In this document: positions 17,284 to 26,316 of the stretch, in pieces
How positions within the stretch are numbered: the first letter of the stretch is position 1
Layout of the letters: each line of letters opens with the position of its first letter
Source: Coriobacteriaceae bacterium EMTCatB1
GTDB lineage: Bacteria > Actinomycetota > Coriobacteriia > Anaerosomatales > Anaerosomataceae
Direction of reading: 5' to 3'
Assembly: GCA_001950395.1 (NCBI GenBank)
Contig: BDLO01000001.1
Location: 124,001-188,000, forward strand
DNA: 64,000 nucleotides
The notes under the pieces: generated by a model
Databases searched by the model: none
Seen by the model: only the letters and a program-made list of their open reading frames with translations
Told to the model about the DNA's origin: nothing
Position numbers and translations under genes: made by a program

Positions 17284-18831
17284 ATGGCTGACAGGGTCTA
17301 CATATTCGACACGACGCTGCGCGACGGCGAGCAGTCGCCGGGCGCGAGCATGAACACGGAAGAGAAGCTGGAGATCGCCCGGCAGCTCGTGCGTCTCGGC
17401 GTCGACGTGATCGAGGCGGGGTTCCCCATCTCGAGCCCAGGCGACTTCGAGAGCGTCAAGCGCGTGGGCGAGGAGGTCGGCGACGCGGTCGTCGTCTGCG
17501 GGCTTTCGCGTGCGGTGCCAAAAGACATCGAGGTCGCGGCCGAGGCGCTCAAGTCCGCGAAGCGGCCGCGCATCCACACGGGCATCGGCGTGTCGGAGAG
17601 CCACCTGCGCGACAAGCTCCGCATCACGCGCGAGGAGGCGCTCGAGCGGGCGGTGGCTGCCGTGAAGCTCGCGCGCAGGTTCGTCGACGACGTGGAGTTC
17701 TACGCGGAAGACGCCGGGCGCGCGGAGCCGGAGTTCCTGTACCGGATGGTCGAGGCGGCGATCGCCGCAGGCGCGACGGTCGTGAACATCCCCGACACGA
17801 CCGGCTACGCCTATCCCGAGGTCTTCGGCGACCTCATCCGCGGGCTCATGGAGCACGTGGACGGCATCGAAGACGTGATCGTGTCGGTCCACTGCCACAA
17901 CGACCTGGGCATGGCCACCGCCAATGCGCTCGCGGGCGTGCGTGCGGGAGCGCGCCAGGTCGAGTGCACCGTCAACGGCATCGGCGAGCGGGCGGGCAAC
18001 ACTGCGCTCGAAGAGGTCGTGATGGCGCTCAAGCAGCGGCGCGACATCTTCGGCGTCGAGACAGGCATCAACACCCGTGAGATCATGCGTACCTCGCGCT
18101 TGGTCTCCTCGATCACGGGCATCCGCGTCCAGCCGAACAAGGCCATCGTTGGCGCCAACGCGTTCGCGCACTCGTCTGGCATCCACCAAGACGGTGTGCT
18201 CAAGGAGCGCACCACGTACGAGATCATCGACCCAGCCGAGGTCGGCGCGGGCACCTCTCGGATCGTGCTCACGGCGCGCTCAGGGCGTCACGCGCTCAGG
18301 CACCGGTTGGAGGAGCTCGGCTTCGAGCTTCGCGACGACGAGTTCGAGCGCGTCTACGAGGCGTTCCTGGAGGTCGCCGACAAGAAGAAGGAGGTCTACG
18401 ACGAAGACCTCGAGGCGATCGTCGGCGAGAGCGAGCGGACGCTCGACGAGACCTACCACCTCCAGCAGGTGCACGTGAGCTGCGGCGAGCCGGGAATCCC
18501 GACGGCGACCGTCGAGCTCGTCACCCGCGACGGCCGGCACCTCGTCGATTCGAGCCACGGCAACGGTCCCGTGGATGCGGTCTACAACGCCATCAACCGC
18601 ATCGTGCAGGTGCCGAACGACCTCACCGAGTTCTCGGTGCAGTCGGTCACGCGCGGCATCGACGCCATGGGCGAGGTCACCATCCGCGTGCGCGCCGAAG
18701 ACGGCCAGGTGTTCACCGGCCGCGGCGCCCATCCGGACATCATCGTGGCGTCGGCCAAGGCGTACACCAACGCGCTCAACCGCTTGCTTGCCGCGCAATC
18801 GCAGAAGAAGACCGTCGAACAGGAGCTGTGA
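17284..18831 (+). CDS. leuA: 2-isopropylmalate synthase
   Basis: A 515-residue enzyme that condenses acetyl-CoA and 2-oxoisovalerate, committing flux to leucine. The TIM-barrel catalytic domain has [36 protein letters not shown] (metal His) and [17 protein letters not shown]. The C-terminal LeuA dimer/regulatory domain ([17 protein letters not shown] ... [15 protein letters not shown]) binds leucine. ATG 17284 is preferred to GTG 17275 because GAGGAG (17268-17273) is 10 nt from the ATG and nearly touches the GTG. Confidence 0.96.
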   Translation: MADRVYIFDTTLRDGEQSPGASMNTEEKLEIARQLVRLGVDVIEAGFPISSPGDFESVKRVGEEVGDAVVVCGLSRAVPKDIEVAAEALKSAKRPRIHTGIGVSESHLRDKLRITREEALERAVAAVKLARRFVDDVEFYAEDAGRAEPEFLYRMVEAAIAAGATVVNIPDTTGYAYPEVFGDLIRGLMEHVDGIEDVIVSVHCHNDLGMATANALAGVRAGARQVECTVNGIGERAGNTALEEVVMALKQRRDIFGVETGINTREIMRTSRLVSSITGIRVQPNKAIVGANAFAHSSGIHQDGVLKERTTYEIIDPAEVGAGTSRIVLTARSGRHALRHRLEELGFELRDDEFERVYEAFLEVADKKKEVYDEDLEAIVGESERTLDETYHLQQVHVSCGEPGIPTATVELVTRDGRHLVDSSHGNGPVDAVYNAINRIVQVPNDLTEFSVQSVTRGIDAMGEVTIRVRAEDGQVFTGRGAHPDIIVASAKAYTNALNRLLAAQSQKKTVEQEL

Positions 18832-18832
18832 C

Positions 18833-20101
18833 ATGCCTCGACCGATGACCATCACCGAGAAGATCTTGGCGGCCCACGCGGGTCTCGACGAGGTCGTCCC
18901 CGGGCAGCTGGTGAATTGCCGGCTCGACCTCGTGCTCGCGAACGACGTCACCGCACCCATCGCCATCAAGGAGTTCCGCAAGATCGGCGTCGAGCGCGTG
19001 TGGGACCCGGAGCGCATCGCGCTCGTCCCCGACCACTACACGCCGAACAAGGACATCAAGAGCGCCGAGCAGGCCAAGATGGTGCGGGAGTTCGCTCGGG
19101 AGCAGGACATCACGCACTACTACGAGATCGGCTGCATGGGCGTCGAGCACGCGCTGCTGCCAGAGCAGGGCGTCGTCGTCCCGGGCGACGTGATCATCGG
19201 GGCGGACAGCCACACCTGCACCTACGGCGCCCTTGGAGCCTTCGCTACCGGCGTCGGGTCGACGGACGCGGCGGTCGGCATGGCCACCGGCGAGGCGTGG
19301 TTCAAGGTGCCAGCGTCGCTCAAGTTCGTGGTCGAGGGCGAGCTTGCGCCGTGGGTGAGCGCCAAGGACGTCATCTTGCACGTCATCGGCATGATCGGCG
19401 TCGACGGGGCGCTCTACCAGGCGATGGAGTTCACGGGCAGCACGATCTCTGCGCTCGACATGGACGGGCGCATGACCATCTGCAACATGGCGATCGAGGC
19501 CGGCGGCAAGAGCGGGATCATCGCGGTCGACGACACGACGCGCGAGTACGTGCGCGGGCGCGCCGAGCGGGAGTGGGTCGAGTACGCGAGCGACCCGGAC
19601 GCCGAGTACGCGCGCGTCTTCGAGATCGACGCCGCGGCTATCGAGCCGACGGTGGCGTTCCCGCACCTGCCCAGCAACACGCGACCGGTCCGCGAGGCGC
19701 GCGACGTGCGCGTCGATCAGGTGGTGATCGGTTCGTGCACGAATGGCCGGCTCGCCGACCTTCGCGTCGCTGCGGAGATCTTGCGCGGCAGGAAGGTCCA
19801 CCGCGACGTGCGGCTCATCGTCATTCCCGCCACGCAGCAGATCTACCGCGACGCCATGCACGAGGGCCTGATCGACGTGTTCCTGGACGCAGGCGCAGCC
19901 GTGTCGACGCCCACCTGCGGTCCGTGCCTGGGCGGCCACATGGGTATCCTTGCGGCGGGCGAGCGTGCGCTCGCCACCACCAACCGCAACTTCGTCGGGC
20001 GCATGGGCGACCCGACGAGCGAGGTGTACCTCGCGAGCCCCGCTGTGGCGGCTGCGACGGCGGTGGCGGGCCATATCGCGCTGCCGGAGGACCTGGGGTA
20101 G
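18833..20101 (+). CDS. leuC: 3-isopropylmalate dehydratase large subunit
   Basis: A 422-residue aconitase-family subunit with its [4Fe-4S] cysteines in GSCTNGR and [11 protein letters not shown], and substrate segments [13 protein letters not shown] and [20 protein letters not shown]. The start ATG 18833 is 1 nt after the leuA stop, with AGGAGCTGTGAC upstream. Following leuA, this is the natural leucine-pathway isomerase. Its partner leuD is 7.5 kb away at 27560, beyond the cytochrome island. Confidence 0.92.
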   Translation: MPRPMTITEKILAAHAGLDEVVPGQLVNCRLDLVLANDVTAPIAIKEFRKIGVERVWDPERIALVPDHYTPNKDIKSAEQAKMVREFAREQDITHYYEIGCMGVEHALLPEQGVVVPGDVIIGADSHTCTYGALGAFATGVGSTDAAVGMATGEAWFKVPASLKFVVEGELAPWVSAKDVILHVIGMIGVDGALYQAMEFTGSTISALDMDGRMTICNMAIEAGGKSGIIAVDDTTREYVRGRAEREWVEYASDPDAEYARVFEIDAAAIEPTVAFPHLPSNTRPVREARDVRVDQVVIGSCTNGRLADLRVAAEILRGRKVHRDVRLIVIPATQQIYRDAMHEGLIDVFLDAGAAVSTPTCGPCLGGHMGILAAGERALATTNRNFVGRMGDPTSEVYLASPAVAAATAVAGHIALPEDLG

Positions 20102-20114
20102 GAGGTCACGAGGA

Positions 20115-21887
20115 GTGCAGAGGGGGCGAGCGGCCGGCTCCGCAGCGCGACGGCGTCAGCTTCGCCCGAGCGCGTCTGCCGTCGCGCTGGTCGCTTCGTG
20201 CTTGAGCGGCCTGGCGCTCTCGGTGCTCGCCTCCTCCCAGGTCCTTGCAGTCGACCTTGCCGCGTTGGCGCTCGGGCTCGCCGGAGTCATAGGGGCGACA
20301 ACGGCGCTGCTGAGGCCCAAAGCGCTCACGCGATCGATGAGCGGGCCAATCCTTGCGTGGCTTGCGTTCATGGGCTGGGCTCTCGTGAGCGCGCTCGCGT
20401 CTGGCCGTGGGTGGTCGGCGTTTGTGGGCGAGCCCACGAACCTGTGGGGCTTGCTCTCCCTTGCAGCAGCAACCGCAGTGGCGGCGACGGCCGCATCATG
20501 GTCCGAGGAGGTCGGCGCCGTGCTCTCCGCGGTGGCGCCGGCCGTCATCGTCGTGGAACTGGCGATCGTGTTCTCACAGGCAGCGACGGGACAGCCGATC
20601 CGAGGGTCGCTTCCGAACTCGACGTACCTTGGTGAGCTTGTGGTGCTTCTCGTCCCGTTCGTCGGCCTGCGGAGCGACCGTACGCGGTCGAAAGCTGCGG
20701 ACGCGCTTGCGGTGGGCGCGATCGCCGCGGTAGCGGCCTCAAGCGCTCGCGTTGCGACGCTGTCCCTCCTGGCGTGGTTCGTGGCTGAGCGAGTCTGGCG
20801 GCGCGCGAGGACTGCTCGCGAACGGTACGCCGCCGCTGCCGTCGCCGCGGCCGTCGCCGTCGGCGGCGCTATGGTTTTTGCACGAGACGAGATCGCCGCG
20901 ACGTTCGCCGCATCAACGTGGACAGAGCGCCTTCTTATGTGGAGCGATGCCTGGCGGGCTATGCTCGCGCGTCCCGTAGTCGGCTACGGCCCGGACGGGT
21001 TCATCGGTGCCGGCGCCTCTGTCTCCACCGTGGAACGGATGCAGCAGGGGCCGGTGCTTCTCTATCACCTGTACGGCACTGCGGACCCACATAACGTGGT
21101 CGTGTGGGTCGGCGTGTCTGCTGGCGTCGTCGGCCTTTCTCTCGTGGTGTTGACACTCGTGCACGTGGTCCGCCGATGGCGCGAAAACGCGGAGCATTCC
21201 GAGCAGAGTAAAGCGGCGGTGTGGGCGCTGTGCATGACGGCCGCCACGCTGCTCACGGCGCCGGCGGCTATGCAGATCGCGCCGATCCTCGGGCTCGTGC
21301 TTGGTCTGTCGCTGAGCGGTGCTCGGGGCGCTGGCGAGCACGGGCATCCCAATGTCGTGAAGTGGGCTCCTGCGGTCCTCGGTGTCATGTCTGCTGCTCT
21401 CGTGGCTTCCATGCTCTTGCGTATCCCGTTCGAGGAGCCGAGCCAGAGTCGGTCGCCACGCCTAGCTCACGCAGCCCTAAGGGCAGCGGAGGCGGCGAGG
21501 CTCGACCCGTACTTGTGGTATCTTGCCTCCCAGCACCTGGGTTGGGCGGTTCGGGCAGGCACAGCGTCGTTCGACGAAAGGCCCGACTTGCGCGCCGCCG
21601 AGAATGCGGCCGCCCTCGATCGCCGGAACCCGTTCTTCGCGCTGGAGGTGGCGCGGACGCTTGCGTTCTACGGCGCAGCCGGAAGTGAGGTGGATGCGGC
21701 GTACGCCGAGGTGTTCAGGCGGTGGCCAGCGTTCCCGCTCGCTCACGCGGAGCGCGCGTACTGGCTTGCGAAGTCCGGCCGTGTTCGTGAGGCGGCGCGA
21801 GAGCTCGCGATGGCGCGGCTGTGCTCAGGTGAGTGCGCCGACGTCGAGGCCGCGATCCGGGCGGCTGAACGAGCATTACAAGAATGA
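20115..21887 (+). CDS. O-antigen ligase/Wzy-like polytopic membrane protein
   Basis: A 590-residue protein with about ten hydrophobic segments in residues 15-440, then a soluble helical C-terminal part (ERPDLRAAENAAALDRRNPFFALEVARTLAFYG) with TPR-like character. The pattern MWSDAWRAMLARPVVGYGPDGF ... DPHNVVVWVGVSAGVVGL matches the O-antigen ligase/polymerase (Wzy_C) family. In Gram-positive bacteria such proteins join or polymerise surface glycans or glycosylate proteins. Start GTG 20115 is chosen for GGAGG at 20101-20105. It begins the island that separates leuC from leuD, and may decorate the surface electron-transfer proteins (speculative). Confidence 0.78.
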   Translation: MQRGRAAGSAARRRQLRPSASAVALVASCLSGLALSVLASSQVLAVDLAALALGLAGVIGATTALLRPKALTRSMSGPILAWLAFMGWALVSALASGRGWSAFVGEPTNLWGLLSLAAATAVAATAASWSEEVGAVLSAVAPAVIVVELAIVFSQAATGQPIRGSLPNSTYLGELVVLLVPFVGLRSDRTRSKAADALAVGAIAAVAASSARVATLSLLAWFVAERVWRRARTARERYAAAAVAAAVAVGGAMVFARDEIAATFAASTWTERLLMWSDAWRAMLARPVVGYGPDGFIGAGASVSTVERMQQGPVLLYHLYGTADPHNVVVWVGVSAGVVGLSLVVLTLVHVVRRWRENAEHSEQSKAAVWALCMTAATLLTAPAAMQIAPILGLVLGLSLSGARGAGEHGHPNVVKWAPAVLGVMSAALVASMLLRIPFEEPSQSRSPRLAHAALRAAEAARLDPYLWYLASQHLGWAVRAGTASFDERPDLRAAENAAALDRRNPFFALEVARTLAFYGAAGSEVDAAYAEVFRRWPAFPLAHAERAYWLAKSGRVREAARELAMARLCSGECADVEAAIRAAERALQE

Positions 21888-21953
21888 GCACCCGGGCTGG
21901 ATTGCGGTACGACCTTTGCTAGACTAGCCCTCGCTCGCCAGAGAGGAGACCGG

Positions 21954-22703
21954 ATGCCCCGTTCCCGTTCCGCCGTGAGCCGAAGCGATCTTGAGCGCAT
22001 GAAGCGCACGAACAGACGGCTGCTCATCGTCATGCTCGTTACCGTGATCGGCACGCTCGCCGTCGTGGCGTGGGTGCTTGCCACGAACTTTCCCGGACGG
22101 CAGACCCCGCGGACCTTCCAGGAGCGGCAACTCGTCATGCTTGAGACCGTGGTCAAGCAGAAGCCGCAGTCCGAAGAGGCGTGGGCCGACTACATCCTCG
22201 CTCTCGTGGCGGCCAAGCAGTACTCGAAGGCTGAGCAAGTCATCAACCAAGCGGAAAAGACGCTCGGACCCAACGTGATCGACATCTTGTACGTGAAAGC
22301 GCGGCTCTCGGCAGCGCGCGGCGATTCGGACGAGGCGCTTGCCCTCGTCGACAAGGCGATCAAGGCGGGTCTCGAGTTTCGCAAGAGGGAGCTGGAGCGG
22401 CTCGCAGAGATGGGCACGTTCCCGGACCCGAAGGTCATCAAAGGGCCAGTGCTCGCTTCTGCGTACTACTTCCAAGCCCAGCTGTACGCAGACAAGAGGA
22501 TGTGGGAAGAAGCCGTCGAGTCGCTCACGAAGTCCCTCGAAGAAGAACCCGCCTCGGCCGACGCGCTCGTGATGCGCGGGAATGCCTATCTCGAGATGGG
22601 CAAAGCCGAGTCCGCCACCGCCGATTTCGAGAAGGCGCTGAAGTTCATTCCTGGGTACGCACCTGCCGTCGAGGGGTTGAAGAAAGCGGAGGATCTCAAG
22701 TGA
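21954..22703 (+). CDS. membrane-anchored TPR protein
   Basis: A 249-residue protein with a cytoplasmic basic N-terminus, one transmembrane segment (RRLLIVMLVTVIGTLAVVAWVLATNF, about 22-47) and an external domain of tetratricopeptide-like repeats (AWADYILALVAAKQYSKAEQVINQAEKTLGP; ASADALVMRGNAYLEMGKAESATADFEKALKFIPGY). ATG 21954 follows GAGAGGAGACCGG. It ends 2 nt before the NHL-propeller gene and probably acts with it as an extracytoplasmic assembly scaffold for the cytochromes downstream. No catalytic motif is visible. Confidence 0.82.
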   Translation: MPRSRSAVSRSDLERMKRTNRRLLIVMLVTVIGTLAVVAWVLATNFPGRQTPRTFQERQLVMLETVVKQKPQSEEAWADYILALVAAKQYSKAEQVINQAEKTLGPNVIDILYVKARLSAARGDSDEALALVDKAIKAGLEFRKRELERLAEMGTFPDPKVIKGPVLASAYYFQAQLYADKRMWEEAVESLTKSLEEEPASADALVMRGNAYLEMGKAESATADFEKALKFIPGYAPAVEGLKKAEDLK

Positions 22704-22705
22704 CG

Positions 22706-23938
22706 ATGCCTGAGACCGAACAGGTGGATCGAGACGCACGAGACGCCGAGCGAGAGATCGACGAGCGCGAGTACGAGCGCGCCCGCCGCACGCGCCTCCT
22801 CCTCTCGGCGGGGCTCGTCGTGCTGTTCCTGCTGCTGCTCGTGGTGCTCGGATTCGTCGCTCGGATCGTGACGCCCGTAGGCCGTCCCGCAGCTGGCGAG
22901 CTCCCTGAGGGTCTCACGTGGGTGCGGTCGATCTACGGGTGGGGCGCCACCGAGGACACGCAGCTGAATGGGCCTTCAGACGTCGGCGTCGGACCAGACG
23001 GCACGATCTGGGTCGCTGACTCTAGGCGGTTCCAGATCGTCGGCTTCACCCCCACGGGGGCGCTGAAGGCCATCCTGTCGCAGGGTCCGGGAGCGGTATT
23101 CCCACAATCGTTCGACGTCGCCGAGGACGGCGATCTCTACGTCTGCGACTTCGCCCACGACCGGATCGTGGTCCTCACGCCCGACAACAGAGTGGTGCGA
23201 GAGTGGAAAGTCCAGCTGCCTATGGAGATCTCAGTGCGCGGCGACAGGGTCGTCGTCGGCTCGCGTGGCGGCGTCGCGGTGTACGACCGCGAGGGCAATG
23301 CGATCTCGTGGTGGGGAGAGCGTGGCAGCGATCCCGATCAGTTCGACGTCGTGCGCGGCGTGGCCATCGGTCCGGATGGGCTCATCTACGTCTCAGACAC
23401 GCAGAACCACCGCCTGAAGGCGTACACGGAGAAGGGCGAGCTCAAGTGGGTGTACCCGAGCCCAGAGGAGATGAAGCGCTTCAAGGAAAAGCCGAGCGCC
23501 GAAGAGACGGAAGCAGCCAAAGCGCCCTTCCAGATACCCGCTGGCATGACCTTCGACGCGGCAGGGCGGCTGCTCGTCGTCGATCCGTTCGAGTTCGCCA
23601 TCATGCACGTCGACACGTCCAACGGCCACGTGCTCGAGCGCTGGGGCGAGTTCGGGGAGCGCGATGGGTTCTTCGGGTACCCGACCTCGATCGACTACGA
23701 TCCTGCGCGAGACTGGTACGTGGTGGCTGACACGGCCAACAATCGCGTGCAGATCGTACGCCTGCCCGGCAGCGGCGGAGGTGTTGCTGCTGCCGTGCGC
23801 AGGGCGTGGGGCGGACCCATGTGGGCGTGCTACGGGCCGCTCATCCTCTTGTTGCTCGCTGTGATCGTCGCCGTGGTCGGCAGACGGCGTTCTCGAAGCG
23901 CTGAGCCAGACGAGGAAAGCGAGGGCTCCGAGACGTGA
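22706..23938 (+). CDS. NHL-repeat beta-propeller protein, membrane-anchored at both ends
   Basis: A 410-residue protein: transmembrane helix at about 28-53, then a six-bladed propeller built from NHL repeats (LNGPSDVGVGPDGTIWVADSRRFQIVGFTPTGAL; FDVVRGVAIGPDGLIYVSDTQNHRLKAYTEKGEL; GYPTSIDYDPARDWYVVADTANNRVQIVRL), and a second transmembrane helix near 372-394. NHL proteins often accompany multiheme cytochromes in Gram-positive and Geobacter-type electron-transfer loci, so a scaffold or maturation role is likely. ATG 22706 is 2 nt after the TPR gene stop. Confidence 0.85.
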   Translation: MPETEQVDRDARDAEREIDEREYERARRTRLLLSAGLVVLFLLLLVVLGFVARIVTPVGRPAAGELPEGLTWVRSIYGWGATEDTQLNGPSDVGVGPDGTIWVADSRRFQIVGFTPTGALKAILSQGPGAVFPQSFDVAEDGDLYVCDFAHDRIVVLTPDNRVVREWKVQLPMEISVRGDRVVVGSRGGVAVYDREGNAISWWGERGSDPDQFDVVRGVAIGPDGLIYVSDTQNHRLKAYTEKGELKWVYPSPEEMKRFKEKPSAEETEAAKAPFQIPAGMTFDAAGRLLVVDPFEFAIMHVDTSNGHVLERWGEFGERDGFFGYPTSIDYDPARDWYVVADTANNRVQIVRLPGSGGGVAAAVRRAWGGPMWACYGPLILLLLAVIVAVVGRRRSRSAEPDEESEGSET

Positions 23939-23951
23939 GTGAGATTCTCAC
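23939..23951. promoter_or_regulatory. palindrome upstream of the cytochrome promoter
   Basis: GTGAGA-T-TCTCAC is a perfect 13-nt inverted repeat that begins at the stop of the NHL gene and ends 9 nt before the -35 box at 23961. It could be an activator or repressor site, or a weak terminator stem for the upstream gene. Confidence 0.4.
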
Positions 23952-23960
23952 GAGAAACTC

Positions 23961-23989
23961 TTGTGCTGCGGCGAACAAGCACCGATAAT
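23961..23989 (+). promoter_or_regulatory. predicted promoter of the hexaheme cytochrome
   Basis: TTGTGC (23961-23966) and GATAAT (23984-23989) are separated by 17 nt. This gives an AT-rich leader of about 65 nt before the start codon, with a near-perfect AAAGGAGGTG ribosome site at 24040-24049. Strong expression is expected. Confidence 0.6.
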
Positions 23990-24059
23990 GTGAGCGTGGA
24001 TGCGTCGCTTCTTTAATGAGCGTGCAGGATTCTTAAGCGAAAGGAGGTGTATCGCTGAT

Positions 24060-25187
24060 ATGAGACTCAATGCTACGGAGAGGGGAAAGACTATGGTCCG
24101 TAAGTCACTGTTCATCGCGGCAGTCGTTGCCGCTCTGGTGCTCGGCTTCGCCGTGTCTGCGTACGCCATCGGCCCTGTGTACATAACGTGGAACGCTGGT
24201 GGCAATAATGCTGGCACGGGTGGCCCGCACCAGAACTACCAGCTCACGACCGAGAAGTGCGCGGTGTGCCACTCCGTCCACGCTGCGGCTCCCTCGAATG
24301 CTGGTGCTGGCGAGTTCGGTCCGCAAGCGACCGGTGCCGCTGAGACGCAGCTGTTGCTGCGTTCTTCGGTCGCCGACGCGTGCACGTACTGCCACATCAG
24401 CACGAACGTCGCTGGCCTTCAGGTCTACAACGGCGTGGCGTCGAACTACACGGTCGATGACGTGTATGGTCACAATGGATCGACGTCGGCCGAGTGCGCT
24501 GACTGCCACGCAGTCCACGGAGCCAACACCTTCAAGGGCTACATCGGCGGCAAGATCCTGAAGAAGGGCAACGAGCAGAACGAGGCCACCGCCACGCTGA
24601 ACGCTCTCGTCACCGCCGGTGGCGACGTGTGGGGTGCGACGGCCGTTTCATCTGGCGACGTCGGCGACGTCCAGGTCACCGCGTTCTGCACGCGCTGCCA
24701 CAAGACGTTCTCGACTGCGTCGGAGACGACCATCACGGCAGCCGGCTACTTCGTGGAGTGGGATGGCACCGTGACCTTCAACTCGCGCTCGTACAAGAAC
24801 CACCCGCTGAAGACCGCCGAGGCGACGTTCGTCGCGAATGGCGCGAACTACAGCGGCCGGGTGGCGTGGGCCGATGCGGAGACCTGCCGCAGCTGCCACG
24901 CCGCAGGTGACACCCGTGTGTCCACCTCATACGGCGGAACGGGCGGCCTCGTCGCGTGGTCGTTCCCGCACTGGACGAACGGCAATGCGAGCTTCTTGGT
25001 GGCTGGCTGGGGTGTCAACGATGCCAATATCGGCATCGCCGACGACCACGACAGCTCGACTGGCAAGCCCGCTGGTTCGCACAGTGTTGCCGATGGTGCT
25101 GAGGACGGCGTGTGCCTGCGCTGCCACACCAACGGCTCGACAGGTGCGCCGAACGACGCGACCGCTGGCGTGAACGTGAGCTTCTAG
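24060..25187 (+). CDS. secreted hexaheme c-type cytochrome
   Basis: A 375-residue exported protein with six CXXCH heme sites (CAVCH, CTYCH, CADCH, CTRCH, CRSCH, CLRCH). The ORF opens at 24000. ATG 24060 has the AAAGGAGGTG site 11 nt upstream and gives the signal peptide MRLNATERGKTMVRKSLFIAAVVAALVLGFAVSAYA; ATG 24093 also gives a valid signal. There is no membrane anchor after cleavage. Heme spacing is wide and Gly/Thr/Asn-rich sequence fills the gaps, as in extracellular cytochromes. GCT/AAT codon choices make the gene less GC-rich than its neighbours. Likely role: extracytoplasmic electron transfer. Confidence 0.9.
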   Translation: MRLNATERGKTMVRKSLFIAAVVAALVLGFAVSAYAIGPVYITWNAGGNNAGTGGPHQNYQLTTEKCAVCHSVHAAAPSNAGAGEFGPQATGAAETQLLLRSSVADACTYCHISTNVAGLQVYNGVASNYTVDDVYGHNGSTSAECADCHAVHGANTFKGYIGGKILKKGNEQNEATATLNALVTAGGDVWGATAVSSGDVGDVQVTAFCTRCHKTFSTASETTITAAGYFVEWDGTVTFNSRSYKNHPLKTAEATFVANGANYSGRVAWADAETCRSCHAAGDTRVSTSYGGTGGLVAWSFPHWTNGNASFLVAGWGVNDANIGIADDHDSSTGKPAGSHSVADGAEDGVCLRCHTNGSTGAPNDATAGVNVSF

Positions 25188-25228
25188 TCACGCAAAGCCG
25201 GTCCGTCCACGGGCGGATCGAAACGGAC

Positions 25229-25260
25229 GGGCGGGACCTGGGGTATCCTGGGTCTCGCCC
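25229..25260 (+). terminator. hairpin between cytochrome genes 1 and 2
   Basis: GGGCGGGACC (25229-25238) pairs with GGTCTCGCCC (25251-25260) with one G-U pair and a 12-nt loop. It sits in the 115-nt gap between the first and second cytochrome genes. No U-run follows. It may reduce read-through so that the hexaheme protein is made in excess. Confidence 0.45.
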
Positions 25261-25302
25261 GCCGCTCGTGTAGCCATCGAACTTCCGCGAGGTGCTGACA
25301 GA

Positions 25303-26316
25303 GTGCCTTCTCGCAGGTCCGACATACCCGTCGACGCTCCCGTCTTGCGTGCATGCGGGCGCAGGCGACTGCGCGTGATCGCTGCATCTCTTGCGGCGGT
25401 GGCGATCCTCGTGCTCGGTGCGGGCTCGACGAGCGCCGCGTGCACGGCGTGCCACGGCCAAGCGAGCGCGAGCACGGTTCCGTCGGCGCATAACCGAGCG
25501 TCGTGCTACGCGTGCCACCTGGCCGATGGCGCGTGGAGCTGGCCCGGCTTCAAGGCTCGTGAGGTCTTCGTCATGTACCCTAAGGCGATTGCGGGCAAGA
25601 AACCCTCGCTTGCAAGCGAGCCGGTCTCCCGCCGTGCGTGCCTGCGGTGCCACGAGGAGGTGCTCAGACGGCTGTCGGAGTCCGGCGGAATCCGGATCTC
25701 GCACGTGGACTGCGCCCAGGAGCAGAGCTGCGGAACGTGTCACGCGTCCGCTGCGCACGGATCCAGCCTGCGGTGGGCGCAGCAACCGGTGATGGAGGAC
25801 TGTGTGGCCTGCCATCGGCAAGCCGGCGCTCCTGTGGCGTGCGATGCCTGTCATTCGGAGAAGGGGGAGCGAGAGCGCCTTGCGAAAGGCCCGTGGCAGG
25901 TCACGCACGGCCCGGGCTGGGAACGCACCCACGGCATGGGCACGCTCGAGTGGTGCGCCACCTGTCATCCGACCGGTTACTGCGTCCAGTGTCACGGCGT
26001 CGACCTGCCGCACCCAGCGGACTTCGGACGGACGCACGGGGCGCTTGCGAAGCAGCGTGATGCGAAGTGCTCGTCGTGTCACGACCAAGGCGGCCTGTGC
26101 GATTCGTGCCACGGCGTCCAGATGCCGCATCCGAAGGGGTTCTTGGCGGCGCATCCCGCACAGGCATCCTCCTCGAGCGACCCGAAGTGCCTCTCGTGCC
26201 ACGTCAAGGCAGACTGCGACGCATGCCACACGAAGCACACACACCCGGGCTCGACTGACGGCACAGCTCGGCTCCCACGTCCTGATGAGATCGGGCTGAC
26301 GGGAGGCACGCCGTGA
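25303..26316 (+). CDS. dodecaheme c-type cytochrome
   Basis: A 337-residue exported cytochrome with twelve CXXCH motifs (the first is CTACH just after the signal, the last CDACH near the C-terminus). The signal/anchor is RRRLRVIAASLAAVAILVLGAGSTSAA. Paired motifs form a recurrent module CxxCHxxxxCxxCHGxxxPHPxxF, seen at CATCHPTGYCVQCHGVDLPHPADF and CSSCHDQGGLCDSCHGVQMPHPKGF, and once more in the next gene product. GTG 25303 has GAGGTG upstream. The stop overlaps the start of the next gene (GTGA), implying coupled synthesis of partners. Confidence 0.92.
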   Translation: MPSRRSDIPVDAPVLRACGRRRLRVIAASLAAVAILVLGAGSTSAACTACHGQASASTVPSAHNRASCYACHLADGAWSWPGFKAREVFVMYPKAIAGKKPSLASEPVSRRACLRCHEEVLRRLSESGGIRISHVDCAQEQSCGTCHASAAHGSSLRWAQQPVMEDCVACHRQAGAPVACDACHSEKGERERLAKGPWQVTHGPGWERTHGMGTLEWCATCHPTGYCVQCHGVDLPHPADFGRTHGALAKQRDAKCSSCHDQGGLCDSCHGVQMPHPKGFLAAHPAQASSSSDPKCLSCHVKADCDACHTKHTHPGSTDGTARLPRPDEIGLTGGTP

